Below are positions 24,511 to 34,732 of a stretch of DNA of 64,000 bases, piece after piece (the stretch's first letter is position 1; each line of letters begins with the position of its first letter). The notes under the pieces were generated by a model. That model had not been told where the DNA came from, did no database searches, and saw only the letters and a list, made by a program, of their open reading frames with translations. The translations under genes were made by a program, and so were the position numbers. The DNA comes from Acidobacteriota bacterium (GTDB taxonomy: Bacteria; Acidobacteriota; Polarisedimenticolia; JACPZX01), in NCBI GenBank assembly GCA_016195325.1, contig JACPZX010000085.1, forward strand, positions 23,124 to 87,123, in the 5' to 3' direction.

Positions 24511-25491
24511 TCAGGGAATCAGCACCGTGGACCCGGTCGTCCGGCGCGACTCGAGCGCGCGATGCGCTTCGGCCGCCTCGGCGAGGGGCCAATCGCGCTG
24601 AATCCGGATTTTCACCGCGCCGCGGCCCACGACGTCGAAGAGGGCCCGGGAGCTCGCCTCGAGGTCCTGGCGCGTCGCCGTGTAGTCGAAGAGGGTCGGC
24701 CGCGTCAGGAAGATCGATCCCTTGCGCGAGAGGATGAGAGGGTCGATCGGGGGGACCGGGCCCGAGGCGTTTCCGAAGAGGACCACCATCCCGCGCTTCG
24801 CGACGCTGTCGAGCGACGCCTCGAAAGTCGCCTTCCCCACGGCGTCGTAGACGACGGCGACGCCGGCTCCAGACGTGATCTCGCGGACCCGAGCCGCGAC
24901 GTCCTCCCGGGTGTAGACGATCGTGTGCGCGCACCCGTGGGATCGCGCGAGCTCGGCCTTGGCGTCGTCCCCCGCGGTGCCGATGACGACGGCGCCGAGC
25001 GCTTTCAGCCACTGGCAGGCGATGAGGCCGACGCCCCCCGCCGCGGCGTGCCAGAGCACGGTCGTGCCGGCCCGCACCTGAAACGTTCGGCGGATCAGAT
25101 ACTCGACGGTCATCCCCTTGAGCATCATCGCCGCGGCGGTTCGATCGTCGATTCCCTCGGGGATCGCCACGAGACGATCCGCCGCAATCACCCGCGCCCC
25201 CGCGTACGCGCCGGGGCCCCCGCCGGCGTAGGCGACGCGATCGCCGGGTTTCACGAGCGTCACGCCGGGACCGACGGACTCGACGACCCCCGCCGCCTCC
25301 GATCCGAGACCGTGGGGGAGCGAAGGGAGAGGGTAGAGTCCGGATCGGTGGTAGACGTCGATGAAGTTGACACCGATCGCCGTGTGGCGCACGCGGGCCT
25401 CGCCAGCTCCCGGCTCCGGGACGTCGATCTCGTCGAGGCGGAGGGCATCGGGGCCGCCGGTTGCGTGGATTCGAATCGCGCGGGTTCTCAT
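24511..25491 (-). CDS. NADPH:quinone oxidoreductase (zinc-free MDR)
   Basis: A 326-residue medium-chain dehydrogenase/reductase of the quinone oxidoreductase class. The N-terminal GroES-like domain has [20 protein letters not shown] and the family motif [16 protein letters not shown]. The Rossmann domain has the nucleotide-binding sequence [19 protein letters not shown]. The zinc-binding cysteines of alcohol dehydrogenases are absent, as expected for quinone reductases. The start at ATG 25491 overlaps the stop of the upstream kinase gene (ATGA), so it is translationally coupled to it. It probably reduces quinones or enals. Confidence 0.92.
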   Translation of the reverse strand: MRTRAIRIHATGGPDALRLDEIDVPEPGAGEARVRHTAIGVNFIDVYHRSGLYPLPSLPHGLGSEAAGVVESVGPGVTLVKPGDRVAYAGGGPGAYAGARVIAADRLVAIPEGIDDRTAAAMMLKGMTVEYLIRRTFQVRAGTTVLWHAAAGGVGLIACQWLKALGAVVIGTAGDDAKAELARSHGCAHTIVYTREDVAARVREITSGAGVAVVYDAVGKATFEASLDSVAKRGMVVLFGNASGPVPPIDPLILSRKGSIFLTRPTLFDYTATRQDLEASSRALFDVVGRGAVKIRIQRDWPLAEAAEAHRALESRRTTGSTVLIP

Positions 25492-28178
25492 CGCTTCGTC
25501 AGCTCGGACTGCCAGTTCGTCACCAGCGTGAGAATCGGCCCCGTGGTGGAGGGCATCGGCTCGGCAACCAGCACGCGCTTGCCGTCCGGTGTGAAAGCGA
25601 CAGGCGTGATGGAGCCGGAGGCCGTCCCGCCGAGAGAGAGATCTCCGAGAATCCGTTTCGGCGGCGAGATGTCGATCCCCGATCCACTGGGCGCGATCGT
25701 CACCCGGTAGGCCTTCGTCTCCGCATCGACGTACATCACGTCGTGGGACGCGCCCATCCAGGCGAAGAACTGGGCGCCCGTGGTCGAGACCTGCCACTTG
25801 CCCTCCGCTCCGGGGTACGACGTCACGTAGACCTCGTCGCGCCCCGACTCGTCGGAGGTGTGCAGGATCCAGCGGCCGTCTGCCGAGAAGCTTCCGATCT
25901 TCTGGGAGCCGGGCCCGCCGATGACCGTTTTCGGCTTCGGTTCTCCCGAGAGCGGAATGATCGCGAGGTCGTTTCCGCCTTCCGGAGTCTGCACCGTGCA
26001 CAGGAGCCCCGATCCGTCACGGATCCAGTCCGTCGGAAAGGCCGGTGTCTTTTTTTCGTCGAGGACGAGCCTCGCGGGGGAGGCTCCGTCCGCCGACTTG
26101 ACGAAGATCCGGCTGCCGCCGTCGCTGTAGGCCAACTGGCGGCCATCCGGCGACCAGAGAGGACCGAGGGCGCTCGTATCCCCCATCGTGAACCGGCTGC
26201 CGATCGAGCGCGAGAGGTCGTAAATCCAGATGTCCGAGGCGCCGTCGGGGTGGCGCACGCTCGTCGCCGCCCTCCGTCCGTCGGGAGATATCGCGAGCGT
26301 CAGCCAGAAGATGGCGGGCTCACCCACCGTCCCCACGCGCTTCCCGTCGAGATCGAACCAGGTGAGCTGCGCCCGCCCCTGGATGGCACCGGTCTGGTAG
26401 ACCAGGAGCCCCGTCGGCGACAGGGTGTACGTCCCCGTGTAACGGAACGTGTTGAACTGGACGCTCTCCGCGATGGGCGTCACCTCCCCTTCGAGCTTCA
26501 ACGTGGCGGGGACGAAACGCTGGACGGAGAGGTTCCCGTCCCGCACGAACGCGAGGTACCCGGGCTCGACGTAGATCCCCTCGCTGTCCGCCTGGGCGAG
26601 CAGCCGCGACTCCTTCGTCGCGAGATCGACGACGAAGATCCCGTTGCCCGCGTCCTTCCAGTTGCGTCCGGAGAAATAGAGGACGCGCTTGCCGTCCGGG
26701 AGAAAGTGCGGGTTGCGATGCGTCAGGGTGGACTCGGCAGACGTCAGCGCGGCCGGAGTGCCTCCGGTGGCGGGAACCGAGAAGAGGCCGCCGAAGGGCT
26801 CCGGCGCGTAGACGATCACGCCGGACGAACTCCAGCTCGCGCCGCGTCCGTCCGCCGCGTCGCAGATCGCCTGCACGACCCCGCCCGTTGCGGAGATCTT
26901 CCTGAGCTTGTGATCCGCGAAGAAGCCGAGCGTGCTCCCGTCCGGCGACCAGAAGGGGTACGACGCACCCTCCGTTCCCGTGAGCGGCTGTGCGGTGAGG
27001 CTGTCGAGGCGGCGAATCCACAGGTGGCTCTTCGCCCCGACCTCCGATCCCGCGAAGGCGAGGCGCGTGCCGTCGGGGGAGATCGCGACCGAGTTGTTGT
27101 CGGTGTCGAGCGAGAATCCCGCCGGCAGGACGAGGCTCGCCCGGGTGACGGGGGCCGGCGCGGGGGCGGAGCGGTGCAAGGACCATCCGAGAGCGAAGAG
27201 CGCCGCGCCGAAGATCAGCGCGAGGCCCGCGGCCACCACGGGAGATCGTTTCGGCGCCGTCGCGGCGGCCAGCGCCGCCCCGGTCACGGCCTCGCGCGTT
27301 CCGCTCCCGCCGGCGATCCACTCGAGCTCGCTCTTGATGTCGAACGCGCTCTGCCACCGGGCGTCGGGATCCTTCGCGAGGCAGCGAAGCACCACGCGAT
27401 CGAGCGCCGGCGACGCCGGAGTGACGAACTCGGCAAGGGGTCGCGGCGCGCGCTCGAGGATGGCGGCGATCACGCTCGCCTGGCTCGCTCCCTCGAAGGC
27501 GCGCTTCCCCGAGAGCATCTCGTAGAGAACCGCACCGAACGAGAAGATGTCGGCCCGGTGATCGACGACCTTTCCCTCGAGCTGCTCGGGGGCCATGTAC
27601 TGCATCGTGCCGAGGACGGCGCCGTGCGACGTGAGCGGCGTCGTCCTCGTCGGCGCCGCCGTGGGGAGCATCCCGACACCGGGCGGGGCCGGCGACGTGT
27701 CGTCGCGAAGCTTTGCCACGCCGAAGTCGAGGACCTTGGCGCCGCTCTTCGTCAGCATGATGTTCGCAGGCTTGAGGTCGCGGTGGACGATCCCCTTGCG
27801 GTGCGCCTTCTCGAGGGCGCCGGCGATCTGCGCCGCGACGGGAAGGGCCTCCTCCCATTTCATCGGGCCGCGGGCGAGCCGCAGCATGAGCGTCTCCCCT
27901 TCGAGGAGCTCCATCACCAGATAGCCTGTCGACCCCTCCGTGCCGACGTCGTGGAGCGTGCAGATGTTCGGATGGTTGAGCGAGGAGATCGCCTTCGCCT
28001 CGCGCTCGAATCGCTCGCGCGCCTCCGGGCTCGAGGCGAGGTGCTCGGGGAGCGCCTTGACGGCCACGTCGCGCCCGAGGCGCGTGTCGCGCGCGCGGTA
28101 GACCTCGCCCATGCCTCCCGCGCCGAGGGGGGACAGGATCTCGTACGGTCCGAGGCGGGTTCCCGGGCTGATGGGCAT
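25488..28178 (-). CDS. Ser/Thr protein kinase with C-terminal TolB/PD40 propeller
   Basis: An 896-residue membrane-spanning kinase. The Hanks-type kinase domain is at about 10-290: glycine loop [12 protein letters not shown], Lys41 in [12 protein letters not shown] with catalytic Asp134, DFG at 151-153, and MAPEQ. A single membrane helix at about 313-333 ([20 protein letters not shown]) leads to an extracytoplasmic beta-propeller of TolB/WD40-like PD40 repeats ([38 protein letters not shown]). All catalytic residues are present. This architecture is very common in Acidobacteriota. The upstream promoter places transcription at or near the ATG, so the mRNA may be leaderless. The gene heads an operon with the oxidoreductase and perhaps the AI-2E transporter. 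Confidence 0.93.
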   Translation of the reverse strand: MPISPGTRLGPYEILSPLGAGGMGEVYRARDTRLGRDVAVKALPEHLASSPEARERFEREAKAISSLNHPNICTLHDVGTEGSTGYLVMELLEGETLMLRLARGPMKWEEALPVAAQIAGALEKAHRKGIVHRDLKPANIMLTKSGAKVLDFGVAKLRDDTSPAPPGVGMLPTAAPTRTTPLTSHGAVLGTMQYMAPEQLEGKVVDHRADIFSFGAVLYEMLSGKRAFEGASQASVIAAILERAPRPLAEFVTPASPALDRVVLRCLAKDPDARWQSAFDIKSELEWIAGGSGTREAVTGAALAAATAPKRSPVVAAGLALIFGAALFALGWSLHRSAPAPAPVTRASLVLPAGFSLDTDNNSVAISPDGTRLAFAGSEVGAKSHLWIRRLDSLTAQPLTGTEGASYPFWSPDGSTLGFFADHKLRKISATGGVVQAICDAADGRGASWSSSGVIVYAPEPFGGLFSVPATGGTPAALTSAESTLTHRNPHFLPDGKRVLYFSGRNWKDAGNGIFVVDLATKESRLLAQADSEGIYVEPGYLAFVRDGNLSVQRFVPATLKLEGEVTPIAESVQFNTFRYTGTYTLSPTGLLVYQTGAIQGRAQLTWFDLDGKRVGTVGEPAIFWLTLAISPDGRRAATSVRHPDGASDIWIYDLSRSIGSRFTMGDTSALGPLWSPDGRQLAYSDGGSRIFVKSADGASPARLVLDEKKTPAFPTDWIRDGSGLLCTVQTPEGGNDLAIIPLSGEPKPKTVIGGPGSQKIGSFSADGRWILHTSDESGRDEVYVTSYPGAEGKWQVSTTGAQFFAWMGASHDVMYVDAETKAYRVTIAPSGSGIDISPPKRILGDLSLGGTASGSITPVAFTPDGKRVLVAEPMPSTTGPILTLVTNWQSELTKR

Positions 28179-28184
28179 CCGCGG

Positions 28185-28213
28185 AACATACCTTGGCCCT
28201 CGACCTTCATCAA
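28185..28213 (-). promoter_or_regulatory. promoter abutting the kinase start codon
   Basis: On the minus strand, TTGATG (28213-28208) and TATGTT (28190-28185) are 17 nt apart. Only 6 nt (CCGCGG) separate the -10 hexamer from the ATG at 28178, and no Shine-Dalgarno sequence exists. A leaderless transcript is predicted. Confidence 0.55.
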
Positions 28214-28283
28214 TTCTTCACACCCGCGATCCACGGTGCTTTCCGGGCCGTGAAGTGAAGTCTGCGTGGGCTCGAGGAGGACC

Positions 28284-29708
28284 ATGATGAATCGAATGCG
28301 GATCGTGATCGGCGCGTTGGCCGTGGCCTCGATCGCCGTCTGGGCGCCGACGCCGGCGCGGTCGGACGACGTGAGCTACCCGAAGTCCGAGCCGGGACGT
28401 CACGCCCGGGAGTTTTTCGACGCGTGCAACAAGGACGAGGCGGCGATGCGCGCCTTCTACACGTCGAACGTCTCCTCGAAGGATCTCGAGGAGCGGCCGG
28501 CGGACGCAAGGCTCGGCGTCTGGCGGCGGATGAGGGGAGAGCAGGGGACGCTCAACGCGGTGCGCGTCCTCGCCGAGGGGGCCGATTTCGTGGAGGTGCT
28601 CGTGCACGTTGAGCACGGCCAGCCGCTGAAGATCCGCTTCAACTGCTCCGAGGAGCCGCCGCACACGCTCTTGAACCTGCGGCTCGAGCCGGCCGACGAG
28701 ATGGGCGGCGGACCGCCGCCGGCGCCCGAGGCCTCGGGCCCGCCTCCCGACGACTCCCACATTGTGGCGAGCCTCTCGTCGGATCTGGAGCGCAAGGCGG
28801 CTGCGGGGGAGTTCTCCGGGGCCGCGCTTCTCGACAAGCGTGGGAAGTCGCTCCTCGAGAGTGCCTACGGCCTGGCGTCCCGGAAGGAGAACCGCGCAAA
28901 CGCCGTCGGGACGCGGTTCAACCTCGGCTCGATCAACAAGATCTTCACGCACGTCGCGATCCTCCAGCTCGAGCAGCAGGGGAAGCTCAAGCTCGACGAC
29001 ACGATCGATCGGTTCCTTCCCGACTATCCGAAGGCGAACGGGAGTCGCGTCACCGTCCGGATGCTCCTCGATCACCGCGGCGGCGTCCCCGACGTCCTGG
29101 AATCGCGGAAGCTCTGGGACGATCCTCTCCGCGTGCGCACCGTCTCCGACTGGTACGCCCTGGTTCGCGATCGCGATCTCGAGTTCGAACCGGGAACGCG
29201 GCAGAAGTACTCGAACGGGGGTTACGTGCTCCTCGGCGCGATCGTGGAGCGCGTCTCCGGCGAGGACTACTACGCGTACGTGAAGGCGCACGTGTACGAC
29301 CCGGCCGGCATGACGGACGCCGAGAGCGACCTCGGGGAGGCGCTTCCCGGGAAGACCGCCGTCGGCTACGTGAGGGAACTGCACGCGGGGGGCGTCGAGC
29401 TCGTCGAGGAGAAGACGCGGCTCGGGCGCGGGAGCCCAGCCGGCGGCGGGTACGCGACGGTCCGGGACCTCGTCGCCTTCGCGAACGCGCTCCGCGCCGG
29501 CAAACTTCTCGACTCGGCGCACACGAGCGCGATGATCGGCGACCAGGCCTCCCTCGGCATCGCCGGCGGCTCTCCGGGTGTGAACGCGCTGCTCGAGATG
29601 AGCGGCCCGTACACGCTCGTGGTCCTCTCGAACCTGGACCCGCCCGCGGCCGAGCAGTTCGGGCAGACGGCGGGGAGGATGATCCGGAGGGCCGCGGGAG
29701 GAGGTTAA
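28284..29708 (+). CDS. secreted serine hydrolase (beta-lactamase/class C-like)
   Basis: A 474-residue exported protein. The signal peptide is about 1-27 (VIGALAVASIAVWAPTPARS). Residues about 30-140 form an N-terminal domain of unknown function followed by a Pro-rich linker (GGGPPPAPEASGPPPDD). The C-terminal beta-lactamase-related domain has the nucleophile motif Ser216-Ile-Asn-Lys219 (SxxK) and Tyr309-Ser-Asn (YxN). RMLLDHRGGVPD and SNGGYVLLG are also typical. A canonical KTG box is replaced by less clear sequence near SPAGGGYATV. The start at 28284 is set by GAGGAGG. Such enzymes act as D-aminopeptidases, esterases or penicillin-binding proteins; a resistance role is not implied. Confidence 0.88.
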   Translation: MMNRMRIVIGALAVASIAVWAPTPARSDDVSYPKSEPGRHAREFFDACNKDEAAMRAFYTSNVSSKDLEERPADARLGVWRRMRGEQGTLNAVRVLAEGADFVEVLVHVEHGQPLKIRFNCSEEPPHTLLNLRLEPADEMGGGPPPAPEASGPPPDDSHIVASLSSDLERKAAAGEFSGAALLDKRGKSLLESAYGLASRKENRANAVGTRFNLGSINKIFTHVAILQLEQQGKLKLDDTIDRFLPDYPKANGSRVTVRMLLDHRGGVPDVLESRKLWDDPLRVRTVSDWYALVRDRDLEFEPGTRQKYSNGGYVLLGAIVERVSGEDYYAYVKAHVYDPAGMTDAESDLGEALPGKTAVGYVRELHAGGVELVEEKTRLGRGSPAGGGYATVRDLVAFANALRAGKLLDSAHTSAMIGDQASLGIAGGSPGVNALLEMSGPYTLVVLSNLDPPAAEQFGQTAGRMIRRAAGGG

Positions 29709-29790
29709 GCCGCTCCCGGTCCCATCATCTTTATATACTCCCCCCCGCGCTGCCCGGGAAGGCAGCTCTCCGGGGTGGCGCGAGGGAGGG

Positions 29791-31272
29791 GTGAGCCTGA
29801 GATCCACGAAGGGCCTTACGATCGCGGCGGTGATGGCGCTATTCGTCGCCGGCTCGTCGTCACTCGGCGCGGCCGCCGCCGTCGCGTACCGGCTTCGCCA
29901 CGTCGCAGGCTCTTGCACCGTTCACGTCGAGATCGCGATTCCCGACGACGCGCCGGGAGCGGCGGACCTCGTGATGCCGCGCGCGATCCCGATGGGGTAC
30001 GGGATCCAGCACTACGACCGCCACGTCAGCGGCGTGACGGGCGCGGCGGCTGGCGGGACCCCGGGGCCCCTCGAGAGGAGCGAGGGCCCCCGCTGGCGCC
30101 CCCGCGCCCCCGTCTCGACGATTGCCTACGACGTCGACGTCGCGGCGATGGAGCGGGAGATTCTCGCGGGCTCGGACGCCTCGAAGTGCCGGGACGGGTA
30201 CCTCGGCCTCCTCGGCTACTCCGTCTTCGGATACGTCGACGGGCTCGAGGATCGGCCGATCACCCTCGAGTTCATCGGCTCGGCCGAAGAGCCCGTCTTC
30301 ACGACCCTCGCCCCGGCGGCGCCGCCGCCGCGAGGCCGGGCGACAGCGAAGGCGGCCGACTACTACGCCCTCGCCGACTCGCAGATCCTCCTCGGCTCCG
30401 GCTTCGACGCGGTGCGGGTCGAAGGAGGCGCGCCGGCTCTCTTCGTCGCGGTGCACGCGGAGGCGGAGGTCGACCGGCCTCGCCTCGGCGCGATGGCGCG
30501 CCGCGCTCTCGACCAGCTCGTCGCGTACTTCGGCCCGGCCCCCTTCGACCACTACACGATCGTCTTCGACGTGCTCAAGCCGATCACTCCCGCTCACGAG
30601 TACGGCTTCGCGATGGAGCACCTCGAGAGCAGCACGTTCGGCGTCGGGACGTCGGCCGACGATCTGCGCGGCCTCTCACCCGGCGCCCCCGATGACGCCA
30701 CCGCCGTGACGGAGTTCTGGATCGCCCACCACGTCGCCCACGCGTGGATCCCGAAGCGCGGGGCGGGGGAGGGGTATTTCCCGCACACGTGGGAGACCCC
30801 ACCGATCCTCGACTCGATCTGGTTCGCCGAGGGGTTCGGGCAGTACGTCGCGATCGACGCCCAGGCCGACGCGCTTCCGGACGGGGAGCGCGCGGCGTTC
30901 CGGGCGCGACGCGTCAGGCTGCGGTTCCGGAAATCGCTCGAGACCGCCCCGACCTTCATGCTGCGGATGCCCCTCGTCCAGCTCTCGCGGGTCGCCTCGA
31001 CGATGTACGGCGACGACTTCCGCACCGGGAGGACGGTCTTCTCCCGCGGCGGCCTCATGGCGGCGGAGATGGACGAGGCGATTCGCTCGGCGAGCGCCGG
31101 GTCGAAGCGCCTCCGTGACGCGATGCGCGCGATCGTCGCGCGGAGCGCGCACGGCGCCCCGGGCTTCGGCACCGTGGAGTTCCCCGATCTCATCCGGCAG
31201 GCGACGGGGGTGGACGTGCGGGCGATCTTCGAGAAGTGGCTGGGCCCGTTCGAGCCGCCGCCGTTGCGCTAG
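29791..31272 (+). CDS. M61-like secreted protein with degenerate HExxH
   Basis: A 493-residue exported protein resembling glycyl-aminopeptidase-type M61 proteins. It has a signal peptide (LTIAAVMALFVAGSSSLGAA), an N-terminal beta domain, and a gluzincin-like core. Where M61 has the zinc motif HEFFHTW(N)VKR, this protein reads His313-His-Val-Ala-His317 followed by AWIPKR; the catalytic Glu is replaced by His314. The third ligand region DSIWFAEGFGQYVAID retains Glu347. Metal binding may persist but normal peptidase chemistry is doubtful. The GTG start at 29791 follows GAGGGAGGG closely. The stop overlaps that of IleRS by 4 nt (convergent). It is possibly co-transcribed with the preceding hydrolase. 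Confidence 0.75.
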   Translation: MSLRSTKGLTIAAVMALFVAGSSSLGAAAAVAYRLRHVAGSCTVHVEIAIPDDAPGAADLVMPRAIPMGYGIQHYDRHVSGVTGAAAGGTPGPLERSEGPRWRPRAPVSTIAYDVDVAAMEREILAGSDASKCRDGYLGLLGYSVFGYVDGLEDRPITLEFIGSAEEPVFTTLAPAAPPPRGRATAKAADYYALADSQILLGSGFDAVRVEGGAPALFVAVHAEAEVDRPRLGAMARRALDQLVAYFGPAPFDHYTIVFDVLKPITPAHEYGFAMEHLESSTFGVGTSADDLRGLSPGAPDDATAVTEFWIAHHVAHAWIPKRGAGEGYFPHTWETPPILDSIWFAEGFGQYVAIDAQADALPDGERAAFRARRVRLRFRKSLETAPTFMLRMPLVQLSRVASTMYGDDFRTGRTVFSRGGLMAAEMDEAIRSASAGSKRLRDAMRAIVARSAHGAPGFGTVEFPDLIRQATGVDVRAIFEKWLGPFEPPPLR

Positions 31273-34200
31273 ATCGGCTCGAGCCAGATCTTCAGCGCGA
31301 GCCCCTCGACCTTCACGTCCTTCGTCGGCTCGCTGGAGCGGGCCCCGCCGATCTCCGCCGCGAGCGCCTCGCCGCAGATATATGAGGCGTGCGCAGCGAT
31401 CGCCTCCTGGAGCGCGGGATCTCCCGCGAAGCCGAGGCGAATCCTCTGCTCGTACCGGAGCGCCATGTCCTTCCGGATCCCCTGGACGTGGTGCACCACC
31501 TCGCGCGCGAGCCCCTCGCGTCGAAGCTCGTCGGTGAGATCGAGATCGAGGACGACGACGGCGCCGCGGCCCAGGCTCGCCGCCCATCCCTCCTTCGCCC
31601 TCAGCTCTATCTGGAGATCGTCCTCGGTGAGGGAGACCTCGGTCCCCTGAACGTCGAGGCGGATCTCCCCCTTCTCGTCGAGCGCGCGACGGAGCGCGGC
31701 CGGGTCCTTCACGGAGGCGAGCGCGGACTTGATCCCCTGGACGAGCTTCCCGTACCGGGGGCCGAGCTTCGGGAGGTTTGGCCTCACGACGTAGTCGACG
31801 TACTGGTGGGCATCGGCGGCGAGGTCGACCGATTTCACGTTCAGCTCGTCACGGATCAGCGTCGCGTGACGGCCGATCCACTCCTCGCGGCTCCTGTCGG
31901 CGAGGATGAGCTCCACGCGCGCGAGCGGCTGGCGGACCCTCATCTTCGCCTGCGTGCGCGCCGCGCGCCCCGACGAGACGATCTCGCGGACGAGTCCCAT
32001 CTGCGCGCTGAGCGGCTCGTCGACGCGGCCTTCGTCCACGTCGGGCCAGTCGCCCAGGTGCACCGATTCCGGCAAGGCCGCATCGCCGCGGCTCCCGACC
32101 AGGTTCCGGTACATGCTCTCGCTGATGAACGGGACGAACGGGGCCGCGAGGAGGGCCGTCGTGACCAGGCAGTGGTAGAGCGTCGCGTACGCGGCGTCCT
32201 TGTCGGCGTCGGCACCGCTCTTCCAGAACCTCTCGCGGCTTCGCCTCAGATACCAGTTGCTCAGCGCGTCGACGAAGTCGTTGAGGCGGCGCGCCGACGT
32301 GTACGTGTCGTAGGCGTCGAGGGCCGCCGTCACGTCGCGAATCGCCCTGTTCAGCTCGCTGAGGATCCACCGGTCGAGCTCCGCGAGGCCCCGCGCGTCG
32401 GGCGCGGGAAGATCCCCCCTGAGCGCGCCCGCCGGCCGCCACCCGTCGATGTTCGCGTAGATGACGAAGAAGGAGTAGACGTTGTACCAGCGGATCAGGA
32501 ACTCCCGCTGCCCCTCCTTGATCGCCCCCTCCTCGAAGCGCACGCTCGTCCCCGGCGCCTGCCCCCAGAAGAAGAGCCACCGCATCGCGTCGGCGCCGTC
32601 GTTGTCGAAGATGTGGTCGGGCGTCTTGTAGTTCTGCTTCGACTTGGACATCTTCAGGCCGTCCTCGCCGAGGAGGAGGCCCAGGACGATGCAGTTCCTG
32701 TACGGGACGGGCCACTCGCGTCTCACGCGACCCGTTCCTTCCGCCCGCGCGACGCCGTTCTTCCCGAAGAGCATCGTCGAGATCGCCATCATCGAGTAGA
32801 ACCACCCGCGCGTCTGGTCCAGCGCCTCGCTGATGAAATCCGCCGGGAGCGACGCCTCGAAGGCGTCGCGGCCGGTGTGGGGCCACCCGAGCTGCGCGAA
32901 GGGCATCGCGCCGCTGTCGAACCAGCAGTCGATCACGTCGGGGACGCGGCGCATCCGCGCCCCTTCCGCCTTCGGCGAGGCGTACGTGACCTCATCGACG
33001 TACGGGCGGTGGACCCTGAGGTGCTCGCTCAGGTTCGGGAACTTCACCCTCGCCCTGTCGAAGGCGCCGGTGCCGGCCACGCCGGGCTTCGCCAGGAGCT
33101 CGTCGTACGAGGCGATCGCCTCCATGTGCCCCGTGCTCTCACAGACCCAGATCGGCAGGGGGGTCCCCCAGTAGCGCTCGCGCGACAACGCCCAGTCGAC
33201 GTTGCTCTCGAGGAACTTTCCGAAGCGTCCATCCCTGATGTGCCCGGGGATCCAGTTCACGCTCCGGTTGTTCTCGAGAAGATCCGGCACGAACTTCGTG
33301 GTGCGGATGAACCAGCTCTTGCGCGGGTACTGGATCAGCGGGTCCTCGTCGGCGCGCCAGCAGAAGGGGTACTCGTGCCGGTACTGCTCCTGGTGGAAGA
33401 GGAGCCCCCTGTCGCGGAGCGCGCGCGTGATCTCCCGGTCGGCGTCCTTCACCCACTTCCCGGCCCACGGCGGCGCCTCGTCCGTGAACCGGCCGTCGGG
33501 GGCGACGGCGCACAGGAGCGGCACGGCATCCGGGCTCTCGAAGCGCTCGCGCTCGCTCTGGAGCAGATCGAAGTCGACCTCGCCGAAGGCCGGCGCCTCG
33601 TGGACGAGGCCGGTCCCCGAATCGGTCGTGACGAAGTCGGCCGCGACGACGCGCCAGCCGACGGGGGCCTCTCCGCCCCCCTTCAGCCGCGCCGTCTTCG
33701 CGCCCAGGCTCGCGTGGTAGAAGTCGAACGGAGGGAGGTATCGGCGGCCGACGAGCGCCTTCCCCTTGCAGGTCTCGATCGTCTCGAGCTTCCGCTTCGC
33801 GCGCTTCGCGATCTCGTCGGCGAGCGCCGCGGCGACGTAGAGGCGCTCGCCGCTCTCGGCGTCCTGCACGAGGGCGTAGTCGATCTCCGGGTGGACGGCC
33901 GCGAACTGGTTCGAGGGAAGCGTCCACGGTGTCGTCGTCCAGACGAGGAGGGAGGTCCTCTCGACCCCTTCGAGCGGGAAGCGGACGAAGACGCTGGGGT
34001 CGTCCACCTCGCGGTACCCCTGCCCGACCTCGCCGGCCGAGAGCGCCGTCCCTCCCTGCGCCCACCACCAGACGATCTTGTGCCCCTGGTAGAGAAGCCC
34101 CGCGTCGAAGAGGGTCTTCAGCGACCACCAGACGCTCTCGACGTAGCTCCGGTGGTAGGTCACGTACGCCGCGTCGAGATCCACCCAGAAGCCGAGGCGC

Positions 34201-34610
34201 CTCGTGAGCTGCTCCCACTCCTTCGTGTACCGGAAGACCGACTCGATGCAGCGGTGGATGAAGGGCTCGATCCCGTACTTCTCGATCTCCTCCTTGCTGT
34301 GGATTCCCAGCTCCTTGGAGACCTCGACCTCCACGGGAAGCCCGTGCGTGTCCCAGCCGCCGCGCCGCTCGCAGAGGTGCCCGCGCATCGTCTTGTACCG
34401 CGGGAAGAGGTCCTTGACCGCGCGCGTGAAGCAGTGCCCGGGGTGTGGGAGGCCGTTCGCCGTCGGCGGCCCCTCGTAGAAGACGAAGGGGGCGCGGCCG
34501 CGGCGCAGCTCCGTCGACTTCCGGTGGATGCCCTCCACTTCCCAGAACTCCAGGATCCTCTTTTCCTCCGCCGGAAAATCGAACGGCGTCGGCAGATCGG
34601 CGAACTTCAT
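31269..34610 (-). CDS. ileS: isoleucyl-tRNA synthetase, type 2
   Basis: A 1113-residue class I aminoacyl-tRNA synthetase that charges tRNA-Ile. The nucleotide-binding HIGH motif appears as HPGH in PPTANGLPHPGHCF, the KMSKS loop as LKMSKSKQN. The editing (CP1) domain includes LLVWTTTPWTLPSN and WWWAQGGTALSAGEVG; the anticodon-binding region follows at about 720-900. Length and sequence match the eukaryote-like type 2 enzymes (IleRS2) rather than the shorter bacterial type 1. Type 2 enzymes generally resist mupirocin (family knowledge). The start at ATG 34610 has GGAGAG upstream. It is probably monocistronic. Confidence 0.96.
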   Translation of the reverse strand: MKFADLPTPFDFPAEEKRILEFWEVEGIHRKSTELRRGRAPFVFYEGPPTANGLPHPGHCFTRAVKDLFPRYKTMRGHLCERRGGWDTHGLPVEVEVSKELGIHSKEEIEKYGIEPFIHRCIESVFRYTKEWEQLTRRLGFWVDLDAAYVTYHRSYVESVWWSLKTLFDAGLLYQGHKIVWWWAQGGTALSAGEVGQGYREVDDPSVFVRFPLEGVERTSLLVWTTTPWTLPSNQFAAVHPEIDYALVQDAESGERLYVAAALADEIAKRAKRKLETIETCKGKALVGRRYLPPFDFYHASLGAKTARLKGGGEAPVGWRVVAADFVTTDSGTGLVHEAPAFGEVDFDLLQSERERFESPDAVPLLCAVAPDGRFTDEAPPWAGKWVKDADREITRALRDRGLLFHQEQYRHEYPFCWRADEDPLIQYPRKSWFIRTTKFVPDLLENNRSVNWIPGHIRDGRFGKFLESNVDWALSRERYWGTPLPIWVCESTGHMEAIASYDELLAKPGVAGTGAFDRARVKFPNLSEHLRVHRPYVDEVTYASPKAEGARMRRVPDVIDCWFDSGAMPFAQLGWPHTGRDAFEASLPADFISEALDQTRGWFYSMMAISTMLFGKNGVARAEGTGRVRREWPVPYRNCIVLGLLLGEDGLKMSKSKQNYKTPDHIFDNDGADAMRWLFFWGQAPGTSVRFEEGAIKEGQREFLIRWYNVYSFFVIYANIDGWRPAGALRGDLPAPDARGLAELDRWILSELNRAIRDVTAALDAYDTYTSARRLNDFVDALSNWYLRRSRERFWKSGADADKDAAYATLYHCLVTTALLAAPFVPFISESMYRNLVGSRGDAALPESVHLGDWPDVDEGRVDEPLSAQMGLVREIVSSGRAARTQAKMRVRQPLARVELILADRSREEWIGRHATLIRDELNVKSVDLAADAHQYVDYVVRPNLPKLGPRYGKLVQGIKSALASVKDPAALRRALDEKGEIRLDVQGTEVSLTEDDLQIELRAKEGWAASLGRGAVVVLDLDLTDELRREGLAREVVHHVQGIRKDMALRYEQRIRLGFAGDPALQEAIAAHASYICGEALAAEIGGARSSEPTKDVKVEGLALKIWLEPI

Positions 34611-34732
34611 GCTCGGACTCTCCGGTCAGGCGCGTTTCGAGCGGGGCCACTCGCGAGGCGCGGAGGTTACGCCAAGAGAGTCGCCCCGCGATAGGGGCGC
34701 GGGGCTTTCCGCCCCGCCCGCCCCGTGTCAGG

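Noticed and set aside
31389-34694. A plus-strand frame of about 1100 codons opposite ileS.
   Set aside because: It is low-complexity Arg/Glu/Val sequence; the minus strand has all IleRS motifs.
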